Positions 52,959 to 63,737 of a DNA stretch of 64,000 nucleotides are shown here, piece after piece (the first letter of the stretch is position 1; each line of letters starts with the position of its first letter). Both the position numbers and the translations under genes were made by a program. Source of the stretch: Semisulcospira habei (taxonomy: Eukaryota; Mollusca; Gastropoda; Semisulcospiridae); assembly GCA_036245525.1 (NCBI GenBank), contig BTPG01000002.1:120293582-120357581 (forward strand). The letters run 5' to 3'. The notes under the pieces are model-generated. The model did no database searches, was not told the origin of the DNA, and saw only the letters and a program-made list of their open reading frames with translations.

Positions 52959-53031
52959 CTCATTTAAGAGGTGCTGCAACAAAAGATCCGCGCGACGCGT
53001 ATCCGTATGCAACACGTCTAGAGTGAGTTAA
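52955..53031. mobile_element. Hairpin element, family F, TTAA-bounded
   Basis: From TTAACTCATTTAAGAGGTGC to CAACACGTCTAGAGTGAGTTAA; the inner arms are short and diverged. Confidence 0.75.
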
Positions 53032-53185
53032 CTAGCGCCTCCGTCTGTACCTGTGGCGGGGCTGAGATGGGACTCGCTTGTTTTGCTGGCTGTTTATTTC
53101 TGGGCGAGTTGCATAAAGGTAAGCCGAACGGCCTCAGGCACTGCCCTACAGCTGTCATGGCCGGTCCATTTCCCTCTGTGGCGTC

Positions 53186-53402
53186 TTAACCCCTTCACTG
53201 CCAGTGGATGCAGCTTGCCTTTTTGAAATCAATGTAAATTCAACATCAAAGTACCCAGCCATCAAAGGAATTGAGGCCGGACAAAATGGTTTCAGTAAGA
53301 GGCATAGATCATCATAAGCCCCCGCAACACCCGGGGTTCATGAGGATCTATACCTCTTGCAGTTGTGTGTTGTTAAGTTTTTCTCGGCAGTGAAGGGGTT
53401 AA
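53186..53402. mobile_element. Hairpin element, family C, complete, TTAA-bounded
   Basis: 217 bp from TTAACCCCTTCACTGCCAG to CGGCAGTGAAGGGGTTAA. The core pairs AAGAGGCATAGATCATCATAA with TCATGAGGATCTATACCTCTT. Serves as the reference copy for this family. Confidence 0.9.
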
Positions 53403-53709
53403 GGATGAACGTGTTTAGCTGTCATCATCCCTGACGTGGATTTGGATTTTTGTGTGATGTACAGCATTTCTGTTCTGACCTGCATGCAACTCGACCCGGA
53501 AGTTGTTGACGTTGGTTCTCGGCGCACTGTCCCAGTACTTGTAGATAGCCCTTAGCGCGTAATGACACCATTTATGTTTTCAGTTTGGTAGAGATCTGTA
53601 GTTGAATAAAAATGTACTATTATGGGCATTTTTTAAAATGCTGAACCCCACGTTGTTATGAAGCAAGTAAAAAGTAACAAACATGGTGTTCAAAGTACTG
53701 AGGTACTCT

Positions 53710-53794
53710 TTGTGTGTGTGTGCGCGCGCACTTTCCTGCGTGTGTGTGTGCGTGCGTGCGTGTGCGTGCGTGTGTGTGCGTGTGTGTGTGTGTG
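53710..53794. repeat. (GT)n/(GC) microsatellite
   Basis: Alternating GTGT and GCGT repeats, interrupted. Confidence 0.93.
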
Positions 53795-54115
53795 TTTATT
53801 ATGTTGTTTCACCGACGAGCAAAAGTATGGCGCTATCGACTGAATCATCGAAAACATTGAAGTTGAAATGTCTCGTTTCTTTTTGCTCGTCAGTATGGTT
53901 GTAGACGTAGAATATTATTACTTCACCATCAGTGTGAGGTAAACTGAGGAACTTCAGCACAATATGCTTTGGCAGTGTGTCCAGAAATGATGATGAAACC
54001 ACTCCTGTTTCGTCAGCTTAGTATACACGTAAACTTCATACCACACTGCACCACCTCAACTGCTTGTATTTCATATCCAGCGCCAAATGTGTCGGCGGTT
54101 ATGGCCAAATCCATC

Positions 54116-54190
54116 GACTATGAAAGTTCAAGGGTAGCGCCTGGTTAGCTTGGCGCCTCTCTTGAGCTATCATCATGGTGTAATCCATGT
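54116..54190. repeat. Truncated family A hairpin
   Basis: GTTCAAGGGTAGCGCCTGGT, then the centre GCTTGGCGCC; most of the right arm is deleted (CTCTTGAGCTATCAT). Confidence 0.65.
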
Positions 54191-54303
54191 TCATTGACCA
54201 GAATGTAATGTTGGCTTATGATTTGTTTACAATTCGAGATACGGGGTCCTTTAATTAATATCGACTGTAATAGCTAAGAAAATATAACCTCTGGAGTGGG
54301 TCT

Positions 54304-54514
54304 TTACCTTGTGACCTCACGGCAGCATTTCCCAACTTTTGGAAGCGTTAGCTAACGACTATGTAGCAGTTGCAGGTGATGGATTGACCATGATAATTCG
54401 AGGGTTGTGCCAGATTAGCTTGGCGCCTAAGGCGCCAAGCTAATCTGGCACTACCCTCGAATTATCATGGTCAGTCCATCACCTGCTGCCAGGCGTCGGG
54501 GCTAAATGGGCTAA
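54304..54514. mobile_element. Hairpin element, family A
   Basis: Core arms ATAATTCGAGGG and CCCTCGAATTAT: both have CGAGGG/CCCTCG where other copies have CAAGGG/CCCTTG. Ends GGGGCTAAATGGGCTAA. Confidence 0.87.
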
Positions 54515-54526
54515 AGACATGAGATG

Positions 54527-54742
54527 TTAAGCACGTCACTGCCGGTGGAGGCAGATAGTGTTCAGAAAATCTTCTTGTGAATTCAGCGTGAAAGATCCCC
54601 GGCCGTCATAGAAACATGAATACCAAGTGGCTTCAGCAAGAGGCATAGATCCTCATGAGCCCCCGCAATTGCGGGGGCTCATGAAGATCTATACCTCTTG
54701 CAGATGGGTGGTGTTCAATTTTTCACGGCAGTGAAGGAGCGG
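54527..54742. mobile_element. Hairpin element, family C
   Basis: Starts TTAAGCACGTCACTGCCGG and ends GGCAGTGAAGGAGCGG. The core is a perfect palindrome around AGCCCCCGCAATTGCGGGGGCT. It lies 13 bp after a family A element. Confidence 0.88.
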
Positions 54743-54799
54743 AATCGCCGAACCCTTGACCTTCCGTACACAGTGTCTACACCGCGTGTCTGCAGCGAG

Positions 54800-54856
54800 G
54801 GTCTTTGATTTTGAACCGTGCATCTCCAGTCCCTGAGATCCAAAATCATAGACTAT
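54800..54856. mobile_element. Hairpin element, family B (diverged)
   Basis: GGTCTTTGATTTTGAACC and GATCCAAAATCATAGACTAT are the arms. Confidence 0.65.
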
Positions 54857-54999
54857 AAGCCGTTTGACATCGGAGCGCACAACGTTTTCGCTGGCAAATC
54901 CGAAAGAAAAACTTTTTTGGTAACAATTCAAAAACAAGTATCATTTAGTGCCCATTGATCTAATATGGTATATTTATACTGAACTCCTGTGATTTCAGT

Positions 55000-55670
55000 T
55001 GTCGATTAGTTTGCCGTACAGTCGTAAAAAATTGTGAAATGACGAGAACAAGCCATTTTTAATACCCTAAATAGAGCCCCGGCAGATTTCAATATCGAGG
55101 TCAAGCATGCAGACTTCATGTACGTCTGCGCTGTTTCAGGTGATCTTTCTTATACTGGGCTTAATATATCTGGGGCACATTAAAATTTAAGGATGTAAAA
55201 TCAGTCATTTAATGAAAAAAATTCAGATTTTTTTTTGTTTAACGACAGTACAGATAAGATTTGTATAGAAGATTGCTATTGTTAGCATAAAGCTAAGTGA
55301 GGGAAGGATAGAAAACCAGTGGGAGGAGAAGAGGCAGCGCAGACGAAAGAAAGAAGAGCCCGTGCCCACAGCAATAGTCGCAGGCTTCACCTCAGTAGCA
55401 AATGCAACAGACTCCGCCGTTCTCACTCGCATTGGACTGATTAGTCATAACAGGCACCTGCAAATCTTAAAACGGACTGACCCAGCAAGCGCATATACTC
55501 CATTGTCTTCCGAGGCAGAAGGATGCCAACAACAACAATGAATTGTTCTACGATTTGTATAGAAAAGTGGCTCATTGCGGCGGAGTTAGGAGTTGAGAAA
55601 AACGTTGTGCGCTACGCCGATGTCAAACGACCTATACCGGCCACACTGAATAACCGTATTGTCTAGCCTA
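55000..55670. other. Intergenic, nothing recognised
   Basis: Sequence directly 5' of the LINE insertion; no repeat family or gene seen. Confidence 0.4.
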
Positions 55671-55680
55671 GCCTAGCCTG

Positions 55681-57538
55681 GAAGAGGATGAAAGAAGCCA
55701 AAGAAGATTGGATTGAAGACCAGTGTCGTAGCGTGGAAGAGGGCATGGCAAACGGCAACAGCAAGAAGGCTTATGAAACGCTAAGGACCCTCACCAAGAC
55801 TCAACAGCGAACAGCCACAGTCATCGAAGACAGCAGCGGCCAACTCCTTACGGAAAACACTGCTGTACTAAACAGATGGACTGAGTACTGCCGAGACTTG
55901 TATAACTACAAGCCTGAGCCAGACACCAGCATCCTCCAAAACAACCAGGCTGGGGCCAGGAAGGCCGAAGACCTGCCAGTGTTAGCTGAAGAGGTGGAAA
56001 TAGCCGTACGCGGCCTGAAGGGAGGAAAGTCTCCAGGTGTAGACAACGTACCTGCTGAACTGTTGAAACATGGAGGAGAAGTAACAACGAAGGTACTCAC
56101 TACACTCTGTCAAAAGATCTGGGAGCAAAAGAAATGGCCAGTAGAATGGACACAGTCTCTAGTGATCCCGCTCCCCAAGAAAGGAAACCTGAAACAGTGC
56201 CAGAACTACAGAACTATCAGTCTGATAAGTCACCCTAGCAAAGTAATGCTTAGGATCATTCTCAACCGCCTCAAAACTTTCGCCGAGGAACTGCTGGCAG
56301 AAGAACAGGCTGGCTTCAGACTGTGAGTTGGAAGAAGCACTGTAGAGCAGATTTTCAACTGCCGCGTCCTGATTGAGAAACATCTGCAGCATCAGCGCGA
56401 ACTCTACCACAACTTCATTGATTTCAGGAAAGCATTTGATCGCGTCTGGCACGACGGACTCTGGCAAGTCATGAGATCGTTCAACATAGAGGAGGGACTG
56501 ATCCAAATGATAGAAGCGCTTTACAAGAACGCCTGCAGCGCGGTTCTACTTAACAATCAGTCAGGCGTGTTCTTCAGGACGACGATCGGTGTCCGTCAAG
56601 GATGCCTGCTCTCTCCTGTCCTTTTCAACATATTCCTGGAGAAGATCATGCAGGAAACCCTCCACGACCACCATACTTCAATCTCTATTGGTGGCAGATC
56701 CCTGTGCAATCTTCGATTCGCAGACGACATTGACCTCATGGCAGGCAGCAATAGTGAGCTTCAAAACCTGACAGACAAACTTTCAAGTAGCGCAGGGTCT
56801 TATGGCATGGAGATCAGTACGGATAAAAGCAAAGTGATGATCAACACCACAAGCGACAGCAGCAGCAACATTCACATGAACGGCCAGAAGCTAGAAGAGG
56901 TCAATAGCTTCAAGTACTTGGGAGCCACCCTGTCCAAAGACGGTAGTTGCATAGCAGAGATCCGTATCAGGATAGGTACAGCAACATCCGCAATGGCCAG
57001 GCTGGACAGGATATGGCGAAGTAACTCCATCAGCTTCACCATCAAGTACAGGCTTTACAAGTCCCTCGTAGTGTCTATTCTACTCTACGGCTGTGAGACT
57101 TGGACACTGCTTGCAGACTCAGAAAAGAAAATCCAGGCCTTTGAGAACAAGTGCCTGAGGAAGTTGCTCCGCATCTCGTACCGCGAGCACAAGACCAACG
57201 AATATGTACGGAGCATCGTCACTTCCCTGGTGGGCCCACATGAACCCCTTCTGGCAACCGTGAAACGGCGCAAGCTTGCTTGGTTTGGCCACGTGACCCG
57301 ACACAACACCTTGTCCAAGACTATCCTCCAAGGCACTCTCGAAGGAAGTCGTCGGCGAGGTCGTCAGAGAAAGAGTTGGGTCGCAAACATAAAAGAATGG
57401 ACCGAACTCGAGATGCCAGACTTGCTTGCCACCGCCCAAAATAGAACTCAGTGGAGAGCACTGTCTGTTGCTGCTGCCTTTTAGTCCCCCCAACGCCCAG
57501 TTCGGGCAAGGGACTGATGATGATGATGATGATGATGA
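55681..57538 (+). mobile_element. 5'-truncated LINE, copy 2, nearly open RT
   Basis: Flanked by a perfect 10-bp duplication GCCTAGCCTG (55671-55680 and 57539-57548), with a (TGA)n 3' tail at 57514-57538. Encodes the reverse transcriptase from LKGGKSPGVDNVPAELLKHG through VIPLPKKGNLKQCQNYRTIS, EEQAGFR, FIDFRKAFDRVWH, VRQGCLLSPVLFNIF and LRFADDIDLMAG (catalytic FADD) to the C-terminal WFGHVTRH and RGRQRKSW segments. One in-frame TGA at about 56324 interrupts 55688-57484. The endonuclease domain is missing. APE-type LINE; the clade cannot be fixed by eye. Confidence 0.93.
55688..57484 (+). pseudogene. LINE reverse transcriptase reading frame with one stop
   Basis: Two open segments in the same frame, 55688-56326 and 56327-57484, are separated only by the TGA in the GFRL-stop-VGRST segment. 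All seven RT blocks are present, and about 150 C-terminal residues follow the catalytic domain. Low decay and a perfect target duplication suggest a young insertion. Confidence 0.88.
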
Positions 57539-57554
57539 GCCTAGCCTGAGGTTT

Positions 57555-57650
57555 CAAGAACTCATTCAACTCTGACACGCCACGGCAAGACATGGATCGA
57601 GCGTGATAGTTCAAGGCCGGTTGTGCCGCCAGAATAGCTTGAGCTTAGTA
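57555..57650. repeat. Family A half element
   Basis: CTCATTCAACTCTGACACGC, CGTGATAGTTCAAGGCCGG and CAGAATAGCTTGAG; the right arm is lost. It lies right after the LINE. Confidence 0.6.
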
Positions 57651-58079
57651 GGTGTTGGCGCCGGCGCACGCGCTGGCCGGCAGCGGAGCGGTTTGCATTT
57701 GAGTCAAAGATCATCGGGCCCCTATCAGTCCATGCCTTATGCAAACAAGCGTCACAATATCCGCTTACGCAAATTCAGCGCATATCGACATTAACCCTAG
57801 CTGGACGTAGCTACGTGTAGGCCTTGCGGATCCATAAGTTCTGAAATGGTGGCCCCAGGCGCTTATGGGAATTTCTGCCGCTTGCAGTTGCATAGGAGGG
57901 ACCGCCACTGAGCTTCGCGCAGGCGTAATTGGAGTGTTGTATACTTCTGCTAGCTTCGCCAAACCGCGGCATGCATTTTCTGACCAGCCCTTTTCGTTTA
58001 TGAACAACTTGCAACAAACTAGCTGTTCTTGTCAGTCTGAAATCTTTGGCTGAGGTCATTACACTCAGCGCCATAGTCT

Positions 58080-58280
58080 GCCGAGAAAAAGTGAACACGA
58101 TCCAACTGCAAGGGACATAGATCTTCATGAGCCCCCGCAGATGCATGGGCTCATCATGATCTATGCCTCTTACTGACACCACTTTGAATACATGATCCTG
58201 GGACGGCTAATGCTCTTTGGCGTCGAATTAATGAAAGTTGCGGTGAACACAATCTGCGTCCAATGGCAGTGAAGGGGTCA
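58080..58280. mobile_element. Hairpin element, family C
   Basis: The core pairs AGATCTTCATGAGCCCCCGC with ATGGGCTCATCATGATCT; right end CAATGGCAGTGAAGGGGTCAA. The left end is eroded. Confidence 0.75.
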
Positions 58281-58655
58281 AAACCGTCGTATGGCGTCAT
58301 TTGTCTCGACTCTCGGCTAGCGCGGAACGCCAGTGGAGCGTGAACGTGGAACTAGATGCACCATTTTACCAATGGTACAAGTTGGCACGAGTCCTAAATC
58401 TGCCACGTAGTGGTATTTGATTACTTGTCTATAGCACTGTACTGCCTATGCTTATTTACCTAGCGTATATTGCACCACAACAAGACGACGGAGCCTAGTG
58501 AAAGAAAGTTCAAGTAGTGAACTGACAAGCGGTTAAATCCATGTAAAAGGTTGGAATGTGTGTAGTTACGACAAACACATCAACTAACAAAAGAGAAAGC
58601 CGAAAGTCCATGGATATCTACTTAATAAAGAAAGAGAGCAAGAAAGGACCCAGCA

Positions 58656-58735
58656 AGCACTGCCCCATACGCAAAGGGCCTCGGCCCCACGACGGCCGAA
58701 GTGGGGCCGATGACGTTTTGCTACTGGGATGGGCA
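58656..58735. mobile_element. Hairpin element, family G (diverged)
   Basis: ATACGCAAAGGGCCTCGGCC and CCGATGACGTTTTGCTACTG; inner GGCCCCACGACGGCCGAAGT. Confidence 0.65.
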
Positions 58736-59000
58736 AGAAAGAAGCAAGCACTGAAGCAAGTTTGCAGGCAAGCAAGCAAGCACACAAACACAAACGTAAG
58801 GGAAAGTCTAAGGACACTCATGTTATCCAACCAACCAACCAGCCAACCAACCAACCCATGAATTCTGATCAATTTGCTCTGCCCAGTGTACCCAATCAGA
58901 ACGTTTTACTTCAAATGAATTTTACCGTGAAATCCGTCTACTCTCAAGAGGTTTCAGTCTGAGAATGTGGAGAATGTTCTCTCATTTCTCACAATACAGG

Positions 59001-59043
<43 letters not shown>

Positions 59044-59052
59044 TGGGTGTGT

Positions 59053-59087
<35 letters not shown>

Positions 59088-59132
59088 CGTATGTGTGTGT
59101 GTGTGTGCGCGCGTGTGTGCGTGTGTGCGCGT

Positions 59133-59196
<64 letters not shown>
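59001..59196. repeat. (GT)n followed by (GA)n microsatellite
   Basis: GT/GC repeats to 59166, then about 15 GA units. Creates open frames on both strands that are not genes. Confidence 0.97.
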
Positions 59197-59198
<2 letters not shown>

Positions 59199-59319
59199 CT
59201 TTTTTTATTCAGGATAAATAAACTCACTTCTTCCAGCTTGCTTTTCCTCTGTCGTAGATCCGTGGTCCTGTTGTATTTATTTGTAATGTTATTGTATTCG
59301 TCTATGTCATGTTTGACTG

Positions 59320-59402
59320 CGTGTGTTAGCGCAATGAGTTTTTGCCACAAAAAGATTTTGCGCTATACAAGAACCATTCATTATTATTATTATTATTATT
59401 AT
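59320..59402. repeat. LINE-like 3' tail with (ATT)n
   Basis: GTGTTAGCGCAATGAG, GCGCTATACAAGAACCATTC, then about eight ATT units. The form is typical of CR1/L2-type tails; no body upstream. Confidence 0.7.
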
Positions 59403-59799
59403 AAAGCTATTAGGCAACTCAATGCCTGTCTTACAAGCTGTCCTGGAAACAAAACACCATAACAGGAAAATAAACATAGCATGCAAATAATAATAATAAC
59501 AATAATAAAAAGAAGAAGAGGAAGAAAAATTACGGAAAAAAAACAGAAAAGGTGAATTAATGAAAGGAGAAAAAAAATGGCATTGGAGAATTTGAAACTG
59601 TCACCAATACAAAAAGCAAGGGAAATAAATGAGTGCATAGCATTAATAGTATACTCATCTAAGACAGTGACATAGAATCAGCAGCATCAAGAGCGTATAG
59701 CGACACCGACAAGACAAAGAATATCAGTTAGCAAATGTAAGGAGAAAGCGAAAATAATTGACGTTCACGTGTTATCAGCAGTATTACACATATGGCAAA

Positions 59800-61445
59800 C
59801 TGAAATCAGGCGGAATGGAAGAGCGTGTGCAAAGCACGTTTAAATTGGGCCTTACCTGAACATGATTTAGTGTTTAAAGGCAATGAGTTCCAGACAGAAC
59901 TACCTGAAAATAGAAGGCTTGACTTATAGAGATCTATCCTGGGGCGGGGTAAATGAAGCAAGCCATGTCTCGTGTGTAGTTGATGCCTAGTGCTGAAGTT
60001 AAATAGTGTGCACAGATATTCGGGGACCTGACAATGAAATATTTGGTGCATTTGTTAAATTTGAGTTGTTCCTTCAGTGGAAGCAGGCCAAGGGATTTTA
60101 TTTTTTTCGTCAGTGGAAGTAGGGTTTGGAATAATTATATTAACTTGAACGACGATACAGCGAGTGGATTTTCACTCTTTTAATATGACGTTCACTGCAT
60201 TCGTCCCACAAAGAGGACGCATAGTCACAGTGGCTCTTAATGTGTGCGTGAAAGAACAGTGTACAGCACTTTGTACTAGTGGGAGACTGAACCATCTGAT
60301 GCAAGCCAAATAATGAGGTGGTGTAATTCCACGCTGCATGAACAGTCTTTAGAAGGTCAATATTAAAATCGCCTAAAAGGTGTATGTCTTTGTTGTTACG
60401 TAGTTGCACCTTATCCATCATGGTGACAAAATCATCATACCATGAGAATGTGGCTAAAGGGGTGCGATCATAAATAAATCCGATAAATGTGGGGGAAGAT
60501 TTGTCACATTTGAATTCAAGGAATAAACTTTCTACGTGACTAGACTCTAAATCCATGCGGCGGGTAACGCACTGGCAGATAGAGTTATGAATGTACACAG
60601 CTATACCGGTATGACCAGCGGATGACTGCTGATCTCTACGGAATATAGCATAGTTATGAATGGAGATCAAGTCGTCACTAATATGGTCTCTGAGTCTAGA
60701 CACCGTAAATCAAATACATGAAATGGTTGGGGTTGTGAAAGTAAAACAGTGGCGTCGGGCACTTTGTTGTACAAATGATAAATGTTAAGATGCCCTATCC
60801 GTAAATCTTGCTTTTGAAGCGAACACTGACTGGAGCTCAGTTGGGCCGGCAGGCATAATGAATCAACACGTGGGGCCGGGAAATAATGTGTACGAAAGGC
60901 AAATAAGAACAAATGAATGCTGATGAACGCTAACAAAGTTAAACAAAACCCAGGAGAAAATACAGAGCTGAAATTTCAGCTCTGTCGCTTTCTCTGCAGG
61001 CAACGTCACGCCCCACGTCGGGGAAATAAAGTCGCAGCTGAGGTCAATGGGCAGGTGACCGTTACGGTGCAAGCCGCCTAGAGGCGGTATGGGGGGTCCG
61101 TAATGCAGGGGGTCGTCACACATAGTTGGCCACAGCCCAGGCTGGTGCCAGTGGGCAAAGCTAGACCGCACAGACGGCAGGGTTGTACGAGCAGTGGACC
61201 TAAGGTTGAAGGCAAGTCGCAAGGCCCTCTCAGTGCTTGGATGGAAATTATCATTCTGTCTTGTCAAGAGCAGTTTACGTGAGACCCCACCACGAGACAG
61301 AAACACTGGCCCTCGCCTGATCGCACGCCGCCATCACTGAGGTGCCTGTTGGATGGTATGATGGCACTGTTGGCGGGGTGTCGATCAAAAGCAGGCAAGA
61401 CAGACGACATTTTGACGGCGGCGCATGGAAACTTAATTTTTATCA
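59800..61445 (-). mobile_element. Internally deleted LINE of a second type
   Basis: Minus-strand pieces in order: LRIGHLNIYHLYNKVPDATV (start of an APE-type endonuclease), a frameshift near 60690, RLRDHISDDLISIHNYAIFR and GHTGIAVYIHNSICQ, LLGDFNIDLL, then a jump to the RT C-terminal DYASSLWDECSERHIKRV, ending with RHGLLHLPRPRIDLYKSSLLFSGSSVWNSLP near 59806. Most of the RT core is missing. The upstream part (60863-61445) is open but not recognised. Not the same family as the LINE at 55681. Confidence 0.8.
60140..60703 (-). pseudogene. LINE endonuclease fragment fused to RT C-terminus by deletion
   Basis: 187-residue open frame. The first 150 residues are endonuclease/exonuclease/phosphatase-like, with GIAVYIH and the LLGDFNID active-site segment; the last 35 come from the end of the RT. 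It reads through the deletion junction near 60250 without a shift. Confidence 0.78.
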
Positions 61446-61486
61446 TTTTGAGGAGTTCGGCCTAGGTGTCCACACCGGCTGATCAC

Positions 61487-61634
61487 TTGTCGGCGTTTGC
61501 CTTCAGACGCCAAGATGATAATCTCGCGATACCCTTGAATTATCATGGTCAAGCCATCTCCTGCAACTGGTTCATAGTCGTTAGACAACACCGCCAAAAT
61601 TTGAAAAATGGGACGTTGGGGCCAAAAGGGTTAA
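61487..61634. repeat. Family A right half
   Basis: CGATACCCTTGAATTATCATGG, GCCATCTCCTGCAACTGG, and an end GGGGCCAAAAGGGTTAA; the left arm is eroded. Confidence 0.7.
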
Positions 61635-61639
61635 CAGGG

Positions 61640-62400
61640 GCGCGATGCCGCATGTCTCGCCGCTCTGTGGCAACACGGGCACGAAAGCGATTTTCCCGCC
61701 TGCTGCTCAGCAGTACTTTAGTATTGGCGGCCATGTCGCGGCTTACCGCTTTCAGGTAACTCAGTAAATGGAAACACAGCCTTAAACTTAAAGATATGTT
61801 ACAATATCCACGAATCCGGCATAGAAATACATCGGGACCTGATATGGCAATGTAATTTTCGTTCATAATTCGTCAGTGGAGCGCGTGTTTCCCGAATAAG
61901 TACAACATCCGATTTCCGCCTTTGTGGGAACTACTGATAGGACGCAAAGATCAGAACAGTTTGAGAACTTGCGACAGATGACAAAATTTACTGTCTGTCC
62001 GGACACATCTGACATCCGAAAACTGGTTACCATGAGCGAAAGAAATATTGTGTCCTGTTAAGGCGCCAACCCATAAACACAAATCCTGCGGGTATGACTC
62101 ATACGAACCCGATCCGAATGCGAAGTGGGTCCGAAACAGGAAGGTTTGTGCAAGTCCTTTTCGAGTCATGTTTGTGAGTTTCCATATGCCCGATGCGGAC
62201 ACGAATTCGCATCCGGCATCGAACGAAAATGACGCAATTTTTAACGGAAAATTGCATCACCGCATCGGGTTCGGATCGTATTCGAATCGGATTCGTGCTT
62301 ATGGAAACGTTGCTTTAGTTTCGCATTCGGATGCATCGGAGACACAATAACGTGATTTGCACGGCTGCTCTGTTTCGGAAGCGCTTCGGTTTCAGATCGT
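61640..62400. other. Intergenic, one cluster of GAATCGGATTC-like motifs
   Basis: 62090-62400 is dense in CGGATTCGAATC-type words (TCGCATCCG, TCGGGTTCGGATCG, TTCGAATCGGATTCG) in both orientations, suggesting an old unclassified inverted repeat. No gene seen. Confidence 0.4.
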
Positions 62401-62406
62401 ACTCGT

Positions 62407-62488
62407 ACCCAATGCGCAAAAGGCCATAGGGCCGATCTCGGCTGCCGCCGGGTTGGCCCGCCCGATGGCCTTTGCGCACTGGGTATTG
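62407..62488. mobile_element. Hairpin element, family G
   Basis: CCCAATGCGCAAAAGGCCAT and ATGGCCTTTGCGCACTGGG are the arms. The centre is shorter than in the copy at 43027. Confidence 0.82.
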
Positions 62489-62668
62489 GATACGTGCTTA
62501 TAGAAAAGTAGTTTATGGCATGTTCCGGATCCGGACGTCGATTTTTTGGGGTCACTGGTTTGGAATATTTGCACAGAGAAAATCAGACCGTCTTGAAAAA
62601 AAAAAAAAGTAAAAAAAAGTGCAAACAAAGTGAAGTTTGCAATACATCCGGATATGTATGCTGAACTG

Positions 62669-62879
62669 TTAACCTATTTATCCCGGACGCACCACAACAG
62701 GACATGCCGCATGAATCTTTCATTATAATTCAAGGGTAGTGCCAAATTAGCTCGGCGCCTGCTGAAGCCAAGCTAATCTGGCACTACCGTTGAATTACCA
62801 TTAAAGATCCATCTCCTGCTACTGATAAATAGTCGTTAGGTGACACCTGAATTGTTATGTAATGCGGCCTTGGGGCTGG
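62669..62879. mobile_element. Hairpin element, family A
   Basis: Starts TTAACCTATTTATCCCGG; core arms CAAGGGTAGTGCCAAATTAG and CTAATCTGGCACTACCGTTG. The right end runs directly into a family B half. Confidence 0.8.
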
Positions 62880-62913
62880 AAGCCGTAAGGTCCAAAATCA
62901 CACACCAGCACAG
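62880..62913. repeat. Family B half element
   Basis: CCGTAAGGTCCAAAATCACA followed by CACCAGCACAG. Confidence 0.6.
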
Positions 62914-63199
62914 ACATTTTAAAATTTTCCCTGTTCTCAAAGTATATATTATCAGGTTAACCTTTGGAACTAATGGCGCCTTTACTTAGGACAACGCCGT
63001 AGAGCAAAATCCTGAACGCACTATGTATATAATAAAAACTAACATCGCTCACAAGTCACAACACACCTCAGATATCCCACAATAAAATAAATTATGCTGA
63101 TACCCTGACGTTTGTTATATCTAGTGTTAACTTGTCTTTTGTGGCAGGCTTAGTTTCTCTTCTTTGTAATGTATCTATCTTTTTTTAAAATTATTATTG

Positions 63200-63255
63200 A
63201 GATGTGATTGTAAAGCGCCTAGAGCACCTTGTGATGGACTAAACAGAAATTGCCT

Positions 63256-63330
<75 letters not shown>
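63200..63330. repeat. LINE-like 3' tail with (ATT)n
   Basis: TGATTGTAAAGCGCCTAGAG followed by TTGCCTGT and about 24 ATT units (63258-63329). The sequence before it (62914-63200) shows nothing else. Confidence 0.8.
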
Positions 63331-63527
63331 CATTATCTGCATCGGTTGGCGGTGGAAAGAAAAGATATGTCACACCTGATAACCTTGAGTCAGCAGCTCA
63401 CATACTGAGGTCAACTGCCGATGGTGCATCACTCTACTTACGTGTGCAGCGTCGAGGTCAGAATTAGTCATACAATACATTTCCACCATCTACTCGACCT
63501 GACGAGTAATAGTAAAAGTAATAGTCG

Positions 63528-63600
63528 TCAAGAAGAGGCAAGGATTCTCATGAGCCTTTGCACCTACGGGGGCACATGAAAATCTGTGCATCTTACAGAT
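63528..63600. mobile_element. Hairpin element, family C (diverged)
   Basis: GAGGCAAGGATTCTCATGAG and CACATGAAAATCTGTGCATC are the arms. Confidence 0.7.
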
Positions 63601-63664
63601 AGATTGAAATAGTCCACACACACGGCATCCTTCGTTTCGGAATGTAAATGATCAGATATATGAT

Positions 63665-63737
63665 GGCAGCAAGAGGCATAGATTCTCATGAGCCCCAGTT
63701 CTACAGGGGCTCATCAGAATCTATGCCTCTTGCAGAT
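63665..63737. mobile_element. Hairpin element, family C
   Basis: AAGAGGCATAGATTCTCATGA and TCATCAGAATCTATGCCTCTT around CCCCAGTTCTACAGGGG. Confidence 0.85.

Noticed and set aside
58965..59350. Open frames of Cys/Val or His/Thr repeats
   Set aside because: Translations of the GT and GA microsatellites.
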